The notes: generated from the letters alone by a model not told the origin. Positions 49,009 to 61,162 are shown, counted from the first letter of the stretch. The stretch is DNA of 64,000 nt from Symsagittifera roscoffensis (GCF_963678635.1 NC_087069.1:10375206-10439205), one strand, 5' to 3'. A program made the numbers and translations.

Positions 49009-49370
49009 TGGTGAAAACGTGAGTTTGCAAGGCAGTAAAATTGAATCCATAATCAAATTAATCTTGCAATGTCAATCAAGAAAAATGTTTCAGGGGTTAA
49101 ATAAGGGCGACAGACAGAGCCGAAGGCTGGTAGCTGTTGTAAGTAAAATTGTCACCTATAGATGACAGATGATCGAAGGCTACAGATCAAGAAACATGCT
49201 TGAACTGATTTAGCACCATATGATATTACCAATAATAAATAGCATTTTGCTGAAAAAGTAGTACAGAAAATCTCGTCAAGCAGAAAATCTCGTCAAGCAA
49301 TTTTTCAAAAAAAAAATTTTGTTCATTATAATTTGCGAGTTTATCACCCCCTTAAACTTGGTTGAGCTGA
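49009..49370 (-). repeat. Duplicated 5' LTR
   Basis: Copy of 43318-43680 at offset 5691, again preceded by the GAAAGCGCCA primer-binding-like site and containing the doubled AGAAAATCTCGTCAAGC. Confidence 0.6.
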
Positions 49371-49821
49371 AACCGATGCTCAATTTAAACCTATATCTCA
49401 GAGTAACATCAGTTTTCGCTTAATTTTCAAGCAAACAAATATTGAACTTTTATCGGCCCATTCTTGGCAAAATGTTTTTTCTATAATTCTTTAATTGATC
49501 ATGTTTGTTCCGAAATCTTTCCGGACGAAATATGATCGGAATTAATTCCACGGCCCACTTGCCATTTTTGAATCACAATCAGACTCATTAACCAAAAGTT
49601 TACGGAAACAAAATCTGATGCATTTTTTTCACGATTCTGATTGTCATTGAGTTGGCATGCGGGCGAAAAAAGCTAGTCGAACCGTATTTGAGCGTCGTAT
49701 TAACTTAACGAAACCACTCACTGCATCATAAGCGTGTTTATGTGCGAGGTGGGGGAAAAATAAGTTTAATAATGATTTATAACTAGGGAGGTAAAATAAC
49801 GAAAAGTTTTATACTGCTTAC

Positions 49822-50176
49822 CAAAATAGCCCTAAATTTTTACGTCTTTTTCTGCAATAAAATACCTCCAATCATGGCAGGAATGAGCTTGCAGCGCTTG
49901 AAGATCACTTGGGTTGGGTAGTTCAGATACTTCAAACTTTTATTAGAACAACCCATAGTAACCACTAACAAAAACGCCGACACGAAGTAAATTTTGGTGG
50001 GGATCTTTCTCACAAATTCCCCGTTCATTACAAACTCAATCCCTCCAAACGGGATATAGAAGGCGAATTGAACCAAAGTTAAGAACCATCCGAAAGGTTT
50101 CAGTTCAGGCTGAGTGAATAAGGACTCTTGAAGCACAACGTAGCAGATGTAAACTATGAATACAAGAAGCACAGAT
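49822..50176 (-). pseudogene. SLC35B3: Duplicated SLC35B3-like exon, truncated and with a stop
   Basis: Matches the exon at 44525-44140. Here the SLKYLNYPTQVIFKRCKLIP segment is intact, with no 10-base deletion, but the codon after LLQKKT is TAA where unit 1 has TAC (Tyr). The 5' end, with its splice acceptor, was lost at about 50176, where the sequence jumps to material like that at 46438. The donor GTAAGC (49821-49816) is retained. So neither copy is whole, and they are broken at different places. Confidence 0.75.
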
Positions 50177-51689
50177 TGTTAATGACCTTTTCTCTTGTTT
50201 TTTATTTAGGTTTTGCCCATAATCTGATTTTTGGTAATTTTCCTGATTTCATAGCACAATTTTGAGCTCAAAGTCTGACTTTTGAGTACAATTTTTTTGA
50301 ATTTCAACAAAAACTAGCACGCGTGATTTTTGTAAGAAATCGATAATAAAATACTCCATCTTATTTTAAATAGCATCTTTTTTTCGACGTGTCAGCAAAA
50401 ACATCATTTGAAATGGGTTTATAGACACTTTAATCGATGTCTTTTAAAAAGAGTTTGAATAGTCAGTCTTAAATAAATTTAAAACTAATTTTAGTGAGAA
50501 TTGAATGAATTTTAGTGAGTCGGAAAAACAAACCAAATCGAATAAACTTGGTTTTTTACGCTCGATAAGGTTGCGGATAAATATTGAGAGAAGTTTCATC
50601 ATAGTTGCTAAAAAACTATTGACAAACATTTAAAAACTTTTTAAAAATGTTGGGTGATTTTTTGAACGAAAAATAAAAGATTTTCTTTATTTGCTCGATA
50701 TGGTTTGAATAAGAATGAAGAGAAGTATTATCATAGTTACTAAAAAGACTATTGACGGAAAGCCTAAAAACTTTTCAAACTTTTCAAACAAAAAATCAAA
50801 AAAAAATTCAAAGGAATACAATTTTCATATGAGTGCAAAAATTAAATTTATTGCCCTGAGAATTAAAACGGTTCTACCATTGTTTTTTCAAAGTTATTTG
50901 GTCATTTTGAATCATATATGAGGCCTTGCACGGCCTAATCTTGCCCAAAACTTTTGATTAGAAAGACAAAATATAAATATAAAGGACAAAACAGTTTTAC
51001 CCAAGAAACTGAGAGCGGGTTTAAATTCTCAGCACACCAATTATGTCACAGAGTAAGTTTCTGTATGTGGTCTTATCGCATTTGAAGAAAAATTGAAGAA
51101 ACGGATTGAAAAAAAAATTTCACTTTTTCTCGCAATTGAAGAAACAAGTTGAAGAAAAACTTTCACTTTTCCTCTGGGTTTCCTTTCTCCTTCTCATCTA
51201 CACTGTCCAGGGGCCACGAAGCAATCAACCCTAGAAAGTCACTAATAATCAGCGGAAAATTAGAAATGAAAAGGTAAATAGTTTTTTTTTTAGAAACTCC
51301 TTTCTGAACTTCGAATTCTGAAACTGAACTTTTTGACAGGACAGCAAAAAGAACACAAAAACAGAATAGCGAACACTTAGCGAAAATATAGTAAACATGG
51401 CTCTTTTTTTAAACTTCCCAGCATCTTTAAAACAATTTCATGGTGTAATAAATGGTTTTTCAAGGTTGATTATGAAAACCAGATATACTTGTCATGTCCT
51501 ATAGTAAGTCCGCCTGCCATTTTTGTAACAGTCAGTTAATCTAAATAGAAAAAAGTAAATTGCTGATGTGAGATCCCGGAGACTCTCGACTTATACTTCG
51601 ACTTTAGGAACCGGATAAGTGCAGTTTTCCGACAGGAAATCCGCAAACGAGATGCAATCTTTAGTCGAGCACAAAGTCATTACCCCGAT

Positions 51690-54600
51690 TTTGGCCGAGT
51701 GACACTAAACATAATTAGAACACTGTAAAAACATACCCAATTTTGGTAGAGAAAGTCGACTATAGGTCAAAACCAGTCAGAAGATACCTGATTTTCCTGA
51801 AAAAAAGTCAAAATATAGGTCAAGCATTGTCTTAACATACGTCAAGCAAGACTAGATTTTTTTTGAAAACTCATTTTTTGAAGTTTTTAACTAATTGAAA
51901 TTTGGATACTGAGCAGAAAAATTCTGCTCACAAAACACAAACATGAGAAAATAACAATCAACAACAGTCATTTGGGAGGACTGCTTATCTCAAAACTTGA
52001 AATTTTTGAGGGAATTCTAAAGTTTTTGGAGATTTAGCGGTTCCTGCTACAAGAAAAAGTGAACTTCGCCAAAATTTCCTTACTATCAGTATGTAAACCA
52101 ACAGTTTCAGTCCAGATTTGTCATCAAACTTTAAAAAATGGAAAATTCAGTTTATAAAAATTAAGTTTTGGTGCAGGAATTTTTCAATTTACTGAATTTT
52201 ATATTCTATTTTCTCATCATCACATAAAAGCGCTCTGGAATGCATTTTAATTTATTGTTTTGTTGCTCAAGTTACTTTTTAGTTTAAAAAAACGAGAAAG
52301 ATGAAGCATAGGCCAAGCACAGTCGAACTATACCCATTTTGATCGAGAAAGTAGAAGCATACGTCGGGCAAAGTCGGAATATATGTGAGCAGATTAGAAA
52401 CGTAGGTCAAGAACAGTAAAAAAAAACCGCAAAAAAACCATTAATTTGAGCTCGGGTAGTGTTTTTTAACCAGACAAAAATTGGTTTTTTAACTCGCTAA
52501 TTTCGCCTAAGAACTAGATTACAGACTGAACTCAAATTAAGCTCACAGTTTTAGAGATGTCCGGTCGATAAAGTTAAAACTTACTAAAACTTTATCGAGA
52601 AAGCCAAAAAATACCGAAGTTTTTTTTCGATAAAATCAAGACATGCTAAAACTTGATCGAGAAAGACATGCCAAAACTTGATCGAGAAAACTTCAAAAAA
52701 CTCGAGACGAGCTGAAAAAATTTCGAGAAAGATGAAACAAATCAAAATTTGGTCGAGAAATTTGAAACATAAGTCGAAATTAGTCGAAAGATACCCATTT
52801 TTGATCAAACTTGAGACAGGCTGAAAAGTGGTCGAGAAAGACGAAATATACCAAAATTTGGTTGAGAAATTCAAAACAAAGGTCGAAAACAGTCAAAAAA
52901 TACCATTTTTGATCGAACAAACCAAAGTTGAAACTCATTAAAATTTGATCGAGAAAGCCGAAATATACCAAAGAAATCAAGACATGTAAAAGTTCGATCG
53001 AGAAAGGCATACAAAAACTTGATCGAGAAAGTTTTCAAGAAACTTGAGACAAGCTGAAAAGCGGTCGAAAAGACAAAACAAACCAAAATTTGGATAAAAA
53101 ATTCAAAACATAGGTCAAAAACAGTCTACAAATACCCATTTATGATCAATAAAATAGAACATAGGTCGAGCACTGTCAAAACTTATGTCGGGCACAGTCA
53201 AAATATATGTCGAGCAAATTAGAAGACGTGCTAAAATTTGATGCCAAAATAGATAAACTCAAGACATGCCCAAACTTGATCTAGAAATAGATAAAATAAA
53301 GACATGCCAAAACTTGATCGGGAAAATCAAGAAACTCGAGACAAGATGAAAAGTGGTCGAGAAAGACGAAACATGCCAAAATTTGAATAAGAAATTCAAA
53401 ACATAGGTCAAAAACAGTCGACAAATACCCATTTCTGATCAATAAAATAGAACATAGGTCGAGCACTGTCAAAACTTATGTCGGGCACAGTCAAAATATA
53501 TGTCGAGCAAATTAGAAGACGTGCTAAAATTTGATGCCAAAGTAGATAAACTCAAGACATGCCCAAACTTGATCGAGAAATAGATAAAATAGAGACTTGC
53601 CAAAACTTGATCGGGAAAGTCAAGAAACCCGAGACAAGATGAAAAGTGGTCGAGAAAGACGAAACATGCCAAAATTTGGTTGAAAAATTCAAAACATAGT
53701 TCGAAAACAGTCGAAAGATAACCATCTTTGATTGAGAAAATAGAAGCATAAGTCGAGCACAGTCAAAACATAGGACGGGCACAGTTGAAATATATGTCGA
53801 GCACGTTAGAAGACGTGCTAAAATGTGATGCCAAAATAGATAAGCTCAAGACATGCCCAAACTTGATCGAGAAATAGACAAAATCAAGACATGCCAAAAC
53901 TTGAGCGAGAGTTCGAGACAAGCTGAAAAGCGGTCGAGAAAGACAAAACATACCAAAACTTGGTTGAAACATTCAAAACATTGGTCAAAAAAAGTCGCAA
54001 GATACCCTATTTTTATCAAACTCGAGACAAGCTGAAAAACCGTCGAGAAAGACAAAACATACTAAAATTTGATTAAGAAATTCAGAACTTAGATTGAAAA
54101 CAGTTGAAAGATACCCATTTTTGGTCGAGCAAATAGAAGCCTAGGTCGAACACAGTCAAAACATAGGTCGGGCACAGTCGAAATACATGTCAAGCTCATT
54201 AGAAGCGTAGGTCAAGCACAGTCAAAGAAAATGACCAATCTTTTGAGCTCGGGTAGTTTTTTTCAAGCTGCCGTTTTTTTCAAAAGTTGTTTTTCAACCT
54301 GCCGTTTTCGCCTAAAAGCTTGATTATAGACTGAACTCAAATTTAAGCTCACCTTTGTGTGATTTAGAGAGTTGAGATAACGCTTACAGATCTCAATGTT
54401 AATCACGCAGCCTGAAACAAATCTGAGATGGATCAAAAGTTTTATGAAAAATAAGGTGTGTCGAGAAAGTCTAGACAGCTGAAACAAACCCATTTTTGGT
54501 CATGAAAGTCGAAACTTATAGAAGCGGGTTCCAAAAAACAACTTTTTAAAGATTTCGGGTCGAGAAAAGTGAAAGATACCAAATTTTGATCGACAAAACT

Positions 54601-54860
54601 GAAATATACCAAAGTTTTGTCGATAAAGTCAGCACATGCCAAGTTTCGGTCGATAAAGTCAAAACATGCCGAAATTTTGTCGAGATAGTCGAAACACGCC
54701 AAATTTTTTTAAAGGAAGTCAAAACATGCCGAAATTTGGTCGAGAAACTCGAATCAAACCGAAAAGCGGTCGAGATAGACGAAACATATCAAAATTTGGT
54801 CGAGAAAGTCAAAACATACCAAATTTGGTCGAAAAAAAAAATCGATCACCTCGATCCGAG
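51690..54860 (+). repeat. Degenerate minisatellite with higher-order structure
   Basis: Built from roughly 30-base variants of AAACATGCCAAAACTTGATC plus GAGAAAGTC and of CATAGGTCGAGCACAGTC. Higher-order copies include 53133-53420 against about 53424-53715 (period about 290). A 110-base TTGAGCTCGGGTAG...AACTCAAATTAAGCTCAC block occurs at 52445-52555 and 54243-54355 (period about 1798). ORFs of 60-90 codons on both strands are by-products of the periodic sequence. Confidence 0.9.
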
Positions 54861-54899
54861 ATAAAAAAAGAGCCTTAATTTAATTGAAAATGATCTTAC

Positions 54900-55085
54900 A
54901 TGCATTGTCGCTTGTGATTCGTAGCTTGTACAATTTTTCGGTTAATGACATGAATGCCAATTTGTTCAGGTGATTTTTGCTGTCACTCACTTGTAACTGG
55001 TCTCTGTTTTCCCCAAACACCACCACAAACACATTGTCATACGTGCCAGCCATAAAAGTCTTCACACGAACCACATATAAAGCAA
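54900..55085 (-). CDS. PLAT/LH2-domain exon
   Basis: Minus-strand exon between an acceptor (TTGATTGCAG, ending at 55086) and a donor (GTAAGA from 54899), 186 bases and 62 codons. It reads YVVRVKTFMAGTYDNVFVVV, FGENRDQLQ, KLAFMSLTEKLYKLRITSDN. This fits the PLAT/LH2 beta-sandwich (TG..AGT..NV+..+.GE ... L+I..DN) of lipoxygenases and polycystin-type proteins, a module for membrane or protein contact. No partner exons were recognised nearby. It could be part of a larger gene continuing to either side or an isolated remnant. Its 5' edge is copied at 61113-61162. Confidence 0.55.
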
Positions 55086-55106
55086 CTGCAATCAAGGTGA
55101 TCCATT

Positions 55107-55242
55107 CATTACAAGGCCAAACTGTGCATTAGGGCAAACATGTCAAAATTTTGTCGGAACGATCAAAGAGAATGAAATAAAAAAAAAAGAAAAAAGGGAG
55201 CGTCTTTGTTGCTGAATCTGCTTTTAATTTATAAAATACTCC
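55107..55242 (+). mobile_element. MITE copy lacking the right end
   Basis: Starts CATTACAAGGCCAAACTGTG and matches 61163-61290, but the right terminal repeat is replaced by CTTTTACATACTCC. It lies in the intron next to the PLAT exon. Confidence 0.6.
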
Positions 55243-55570
55243 TTTTACATACTCCAATCTAGAGAAGAGACGATTCTCCTTCGATCCCTCGAGGATGAAG
55301 AGCGCCATGAAAGACGTATGGTTTTGTCATTTTAATTCGATACACTTCTTCACTAATCTTCTTAGACTTAGATTATGATTTTCGAATTGAGAAAAATCCT
55401 ATATTAAACTTTTATATCAAAGTTTCATTCAAATTCTGAATAACTGATTACTTTGATGATCAATGAAATCATCATGCTTCAAAAGATGCTTGGCAGGTTA
55501 TAACACTCAAAATTAATGGATGGTTTGTAAAAATTTATAAAATATCAAAAAAAAATTTGTTGAATTTCAG

Positions 55571-56432
55571 TTCCAGGACTCAAATGTGAACAAAACCGGA
55601 GAAAAAGAGGACAACCACAGTCTGAGCGGATCAGTTGTCAACTTTCTCGCCGTTCCTTTGCTACATACGCACAATGAAGCTAAAAACGAGCACATTGATA
55701 AATCAGGGAAAGGTTGGTAATTTTACTGTTAAAACTGCCATATTAAAGCTTTTACAGACTTCAAAGACTACTAATATTCAACATCAAAATAAAGTTTCTG
55801 TCCTCCGATGAAAGTGGTATAAAAAATGTGCGCCGAGCGGTTTTTCGAAAAAGATGAATGGGGAATTAAAAATTTAATTTCATGATTTTATCAGGTTAAA
55901 TGAAAAAGATTTCAATTGAAATATGAAACCTTTCTTTTGAAGGTTTCGATTAAATCGAAAAAAGTTTGAAAAAGATCAGTTTTAATTATCCTGCACACAA
56001 CTTTTGCAGGCATTTTTTTGCCGATGATTAAGAGCGGTTATGTAGAACTCTACCGACCATTTCTACTTAAATTTTTGCTACATGTAAAACACAATATTGA
56101 AAGTTTTAGAAATAGAAGTAAAATTTTAATCGTGAAACAGAAGTTTAAAACCGATAACTTTTTTTTCCAAGTAAACACCATTGAAACTGTTCTCTTGTTT
56201 ATCCACAAAATTGTGAATCATTAAAATCGCATAAAATATTTCTCTGAAGTATAAAAAAAGAAAATTGTTTTTCTTTTTTTAATTTTTTTTTACATGTTTT
56301 TCAGAACAGAAGTCACGTTCGAGGAACTGCGAATCAAATTGTAGAAGCAAAGGCCAAAACATGGTGTACCAAAACAATCATTCTATTCTGCTACTACGAG
56401 AGAGCACCGCCAGAGTTCGAGAACAATTTTGA
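55571..56432 (+). CDS. Two linked exons of an unknown protein (C-terminal end)
   Basis: Exon 55571-55712 follows GAATTTCAG and ends at AAAG|GTTGGT in phase 1. Exon 56305-56432 follows GTTTTTCAG and supplies the remaining two bases, then runs to TGA. The joined frame is about 89 codons: FQDSNVNKTGEKEDNHSLSG, SVVNFLAVPLLHTHNEAKNE, then a basic NCESNCRSKGQN part. No domain recognised. Another frame of the second exon is open longer (to about 56526), so the frame is not secure. Supported by splice-site and phase agreement only. Confidence 0.3.
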
Positions 56433-57379
56433 ACCTATGAGTGTTAGTCGTGGACAATACCTCAGAAATTTTAGAACTTTACCTCGTAGACAAGATAACA
56501 TATCAATCATGTGCAAAACCTTATGAACGAAATTGTGATCATGAAATACGTCATCAAAAAATGTTTCCGAAGTAAAATTTGAATTAGATTACAATAACCT
56601 TATGTTAATGATTTCAGATTTATCAATATTTCAAATTTAATGGTGAGAGTTGAATTTAGTCTGCATTTTGGTTATATAAATTTCAATGAGCGTTCTGAAG
56701 TAATTTAAAAATTTACGTAATTTGATCAGCTAAACATATTTATTAATTGATTTTAATCTTAATGCACAATTTTTTGCTTATCAATAAAAAACATCAACCA
56801 AATACTAATAATTTGACAGAGAATATAAGTATCGGCTAAAGAAAGTTTTCGCTTGATTGGATTTGAACTTTTTACAAATGCGTGTTTAAGCATAATTTAA
56901 TTTTTCACTAACTGTATAGGATAGAATCAAACTCTGATTGATTTGAGAAAACAGTTGTAGAGTTAATGCTAACTGCTTGTCTGAAAAAATGTTAGGACAA
57001 AAATGTTGATTTAAAGAAACAATTTAATGAAACTAATCTATACTTTTAATGAAGGGCGTTAAAAAACAATGAATAATAATTTTGCTATATCTTTTGCTTT
57101 TGTTTAATAACTCAGTAATCGCAATATCTGCACAATGCATTTTTTTCCAAACTAAAAGCTGTTCTTATGTCAACAACTATTTACAGCAAAAATTTTTCCT
57201 GCGTTGAAACCATCGATTTCAAAGTTCACTGTTGTATTGTGGTGCACAAGATGAAAAGCAGTTAACTCACTGAAATAAACAATTGATATACTAGCTTTGG
57301 GTCAAAAGAAATATCAAATTTAAAAAAATTGATTAAGATAAATTATACTCGTCAGAAGAAGGTCATGTTGATGTAACAC
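56433..57379. other. Intergenic, nothing recognised
   Basis: AT-rich sequence without a motif, between the unknown plus-strand exons and the 3' end of the caspase-like gene. The two genes converge here. Confidence 0.4.
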
Positions 57380-59338
57380 TCAGCTGAAGAAGGATGCAAT
57401 TCTGAATTCGAATCCATTTCTATCCTCATCCGAAGTCATAACGTAGAGTGTTTGTTTATCTGACAGATCGTCACACACTATTGTGTACACTAGTCTTCTT
57501 CTCACGTGAGGCTCTTCCCATTTGTTACACTCTCTTTTTCCATCTGTAGTTCTAGTGTTGAACCATCCGCTCGCCTGTTCGCACCCTTCCATCTCAGTCA
57601 TCACTACCAGGTAGTCACCTAATTCGTGATTGATACAAAAAGAGGTTATCACTTTACCTTCTGACCTCTGCTTTTTAATTTCAGTATCTAGATCCGACCT
57701 GTTGCTTTTTGTGAATATCACTTGTTCTTTATTCTCATATTGGCTCGCACCGGCCGTTACTACAAAAAAGTATTTTTATTGAGGCAGGTGACACTAGTAA
57801 CAGACAGGCCAGGCAAAAATAGATCTTCGGGGTCTTCAGTTTGCATAATAGACTGTGCTTTGCCAAAATCCTCCATCACATACACATAAAATTTTCCCGT
57901 TTGTGATCAGCCGCGAGTGAGAAAATATTCATGCCTGCCTTGGTGTGACTTTTTACTTGTTCTTTCACTTCTTTGAACGAGGAGCTGACCCAAAATTGCT
58001 TATTCCTTGTGTTGTTGGTTTTGTGATTACCAAATGTAGCTTGCATGTAGTTGCCTTGTACACTCTGTGATATCAAAGTCTGTTGGTTATTATACGTATG
58101 AAATCTGATGAAGTCTACGTAATTAGTTTTGCCGTAAAATTGAAAAGTAGGGAACTCAGCGCGTGGTCCTCTGCTGAACAGTGGCTCTGTGGAGGGTCGA
58201 TTATCTTCAAGTTTGCTCTCATTGCCCGTCATGTAGTGTGTCAGTTCACCTCCTCCATCTAAACACAAATAAATTTATTATTCTTAGAATCGCCTGTTCT
58301 TTACTCTGAAAGTAAAAGTAGCTGAGGGTTTCACTAATGACTAAGAGACCATAGCATGATTTTGACCTCGATTACTAAAGAACAAGTTTTGTTCTGTCTT
58401 TTAAACATAGGTAAACAAGGGGCTCGCAAAGACTTTTAAACACTTTGGCAGAATACCAAAATTGAGTGCAAAAAGTAAAGCGCGTTTAGTCATGAGGATA
58501 AAAAAATATATCTAATGACAAAAGACTTGTTACAGGTTCTTCAGTCTAGAAATATCATCCGAAATAATTTTGTTTCGAAATACTAACGGAGCAGGTGAAC
58601 ATGAATTTGAATTGAATTTGAGAATGATTTTCATTTCCTAACATTATATCGCTTTCCATTGCTATAGTTGTTATGAGATAATCGCTTTAACGTTAAACTG
58701 TATTTGATTTCACAATTTGACGCCAGTATATATGGTTCAATGGTCGAGAATAGTTTACCAGTGTGATCATAAGCAGCCTGGTAGTGTTTCGTCGCAGAGA
58801 GGCATTGAAATCCTGGGATATTCTTCTCAAAGCAGTAATCAGCCCACACACCTCCGAAACACGAGTCTGTGCAGATAGTTGGGGGTTCCATGCCAGTTGG
58901 GACCCAATCAAAAATCTCTTCTATTCCAACTGTACCGTCTGCCATACACCAATTTCCAGTTGGCATCTCCCCATGGCCAGTGTAATATAGCATTGGCTTG
59001 TATTTTTTTTCTTTGCAATGCTGGAAAAACGTTTCAACGCTTGATTTCACATCTTCTTTTCTCATGTGCAGATTTTGCACTCTATTGTAGAGATGATGAC
59101 CAACAGCTCTCTCCATATTCACAAAATCCACACTTTGACCTTTAAGAAATAAGTCCTTCCTTTCTCCTCTCGTCTCACGTTCCCCCATTTCTGACAGCTG
59201 GATATAATTAGGAGGCTCACTTGCACCTGATATTAGAAGCCACTTCCTCTCTTTGTCTGTTGGGTCCCACTTGTCAATGTCACGTATTCTACCCGCGTTC
59301 TGTTGAATCGCGGAACCAGCAAAGCCGATAATAATCAT
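57380..59338 (-). CDS. Caspase-like (C14-fold) cysteine peptidase with C-terminal repeat region
   Basis: Exon 1, 59338-58759, starts MIIIGFAGSA and holds a caspase-like p20 region: KWLLISGASEPPNY, then MLYYTGHGEMPTGNWCMADG with His122 and PTICTDSCFGGVWADYCF with Cys160, the expected dyad. Intron 58758-58259 is GT-AG and keeps phase (G|AT). Exon 2, from 58258, continues GGGELTHYMTGNESK, FPTFQFYGKTNYVDFIRFHT and SLAADHKRENF, then GLSVTSVTCLNKNTF, GKVITSFCINHELGDYLVVM and LYVMTSDEDRNGFEFR. The repeated VTS/ITS...VVM units resemble the repeats of DUF7477-type C-terminal regions; that name is tentative. The frame shifts twice in homopolymers (A run near 57893, T run near 57767). I read it as a real gene with possible sequence errors, or a young pseudogene. 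Confidence 0.7.
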
Positions 59339-59757
59339 GATGACTTTTGTGTTGTCGCTGAATTGTTGCCAAAAATTTGTGACTTCGGATTCGATTCGGA
59401 TAGCTGTTCAATATGCAATTTGGATCTTAGAACAACTTGGTTTTTATTTATTGTATCTATAAGCTGCAGCGTTTTTCAGAAAGAATAAAGAAATGTTACT
59501 TTTGTTATATTTTTTAGCATAAATACAGCAATTTTGAAAATGCAATAAACAACTTGAGTGAAAAATTGTTATATAATAACTTTAAATCTGACCATACCAA
59601 TTCTGTAAGCACCAGCATCTACCTCACAATTTTTATGTGTTGATTGAACTGCGACCATGCGAACAAAGTCTAGCTTTTTCAATTCATGATTAAATCAAAG
59701 TAATTGTTGTTTACAAATATCATCAAACCGAAGTGTCCAGAAACTAACCCGTTTTGC

Positions 59758-60767
59758 GGTTACCTGCACTGGAGTTCCATGGATAATAATCGATTAGATT
59801 GTCATTTTATAGTCAGTATCTATAAAATTACAAAAATAATCATTTTCAATCCATCAAAAATGGATTATAATCCATTATTTTTTGTATCAACAAAACACCC
59901 TTATTCATTAAAACCGGATTATATTTTGGGTAGACCTTTATACCGGAAGAATTTTTTATACCATTATAATCCCTCATAATCGGTTATAACTAATTATAAT
60001 CAACTTTTCGAGAGGTTTGTCGTGAAATTCGCAATTTTTTTTCAAAGTTATAGCTTTTCCTGCTAAGTGCAGTTACTACGTATTAGGTTTCATAAAATGT
60101 TAAAATTCACTTTTCAATTTATATAATTTTTGCCTTAGATACACCGTTTACCCCCTCCCTATTTACATCCCCAATCCCCATTGTACCCCCCCCCCCTGTT
60201 TACCCCCCGTTTTCCTCCCAGTCTACACCCTCCTCCCATTTATCCCCCCCCCCCCCCCCCCCCCCTCACTTCCTGTCAGTTTAGCACAACCTCCATTCGC
60301 ACCCCATTCGACATTTTTGGGGGGATAATTATAAGTAGACCATGGGAGAGAGTGTTTATGATTTACACCCCCCAGTTTAACTCCAACCCCCCTCCCCCTA
60401 CAGTTTGGGGGTTAAAATGTGGGGGGGAGGGAGGGTTTAGATTGCGAGTACTCTGTGAGTAACGCAGAAATGTTGCAAATTTTGCAAATGATTTTGCACA
60501 AAAAATGTATAGATTATAATTCGTTATAATCAATGATAATGGTTTTTGAATGGATTATAATGCATTATAATGGATTTAAAATGGATTATAATTCATTATA
60601 ATAGATTTTAGTGAATTGTGTTTTTACGAAAACAATCGATTATAATGACAATATAATCGATTTCGTGGTCTAAAGTTGCAACAATAATGGATTATAATTA
60701 CAACATTTTAGACAACAATTGTCCATTATATTGAATTAATATCCATGGAACTCCGGTACGGGTAACC
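59758..60767. mobile_element. 1-kb element with terminal inverted repeats and a poly-C core
   Basis: Left end GGTTACCTGCACTGGAGTTC, right end its imperfect inverse (GGAACTCCGGTACGGGTAACC; about 30 of 36 bases pair when CCATGGATAATAAT is included). The inside has many ATTATAATCGATTATAATGG units on both sides of a C-rich/G-rich core (60186-60440). No transposase. Fragments elsewhere: 1-300, 7830-8105, about 30840-30960 and 31580-31690. Target duplications are not clear. Confidence 0.65.
60244..60265 (+). repeat. Run of 22 C within a C-rich/G-rich core
   Basis: Poly-C of 22, with CCCCCCCCCCCC at about 60186 and GGGGGGGAGGGAGGG at about 60421. The G-rich strand could form quadruplexes and the C-rich strand an i-motif. 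The length may be unreliable in the assembly. Confidence 0.9.
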
Positions 60768-61112
60768 TAATTTGCAGACATAGCCAAAAAAAATATTTTC
60801 GCTGACGTACGTTGTACATGTTTTACATCATGTCTTTTTTAACCATGGCCCTGTGGTCTAGCTTTGAATGCCTAAAATAAGCAATTTGCAGGTATTTCAC
60901 TCAAATCTTCGGTATACCTGCTACGCCTATACCGCAGGTATGAACAGGACATGGTCAGTCTTAAGTCAGAATCAATCAGAAATTATGTTAGATTTGTTTC
61001 AACCCATTTTGTGGGAAATCATCAACGAATCGATATTATACAGGGTAAAAAATTTTGTGGTACAAACAAATTTTGAATTACGAATTTGGTACAATCTTTG
61101 AATTTTTAAAAA

Positions 61113-61162
61113 AGTCTTCACACGAATCACATATAAAGCAACTGCAATCAAGGTGATCCATT
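61113..61162 (-). repeat. Copied edge of the PLAT exon beside a MITE
   Basis: Matches 55057-55106 with one or two differences (CTTCACACGAATCACATATAAAGC...), covering the first codons of the PLAT exon, its splice acceptor and the adjacent intron, followed at once by the same MITE. Confidence 0.75.

Larger units (their letters stand above)
47706..51614. repeat. Tandem segmental duplication, unit 2
   Basis: Repeats unit 1 from ATCAGCTTCAATGGG and ends at GACTTTAGGAACC, matching the end of unit 1 (47695-47705). About 1.78 kb of unit 1 (roughly 44480-46440) is missing, while 50205-50370 retains sequence lost from the matching point of unit 1. Confidence 0.9.

Noticed and set aside
52584-54864. 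Many 60-96 codon ORFs on both strands, rich in Phe, Leu and Cys or in Lys and Arg
   Set aside because: They follow the periodic minisatellite units and appear on both strands at once.
60181-60462. 93-codon Pro-rich ORF
   Set aside because: It is the translation of the poly-C core of the TIR element.
1-60767. Long-range pairing of 1-300 with 59758-60190 as terminal inverted repeats of one 60-kb element
   Set aside because: Other fragments of the same family occur in between, so this is better explained as a dispersed repeat.
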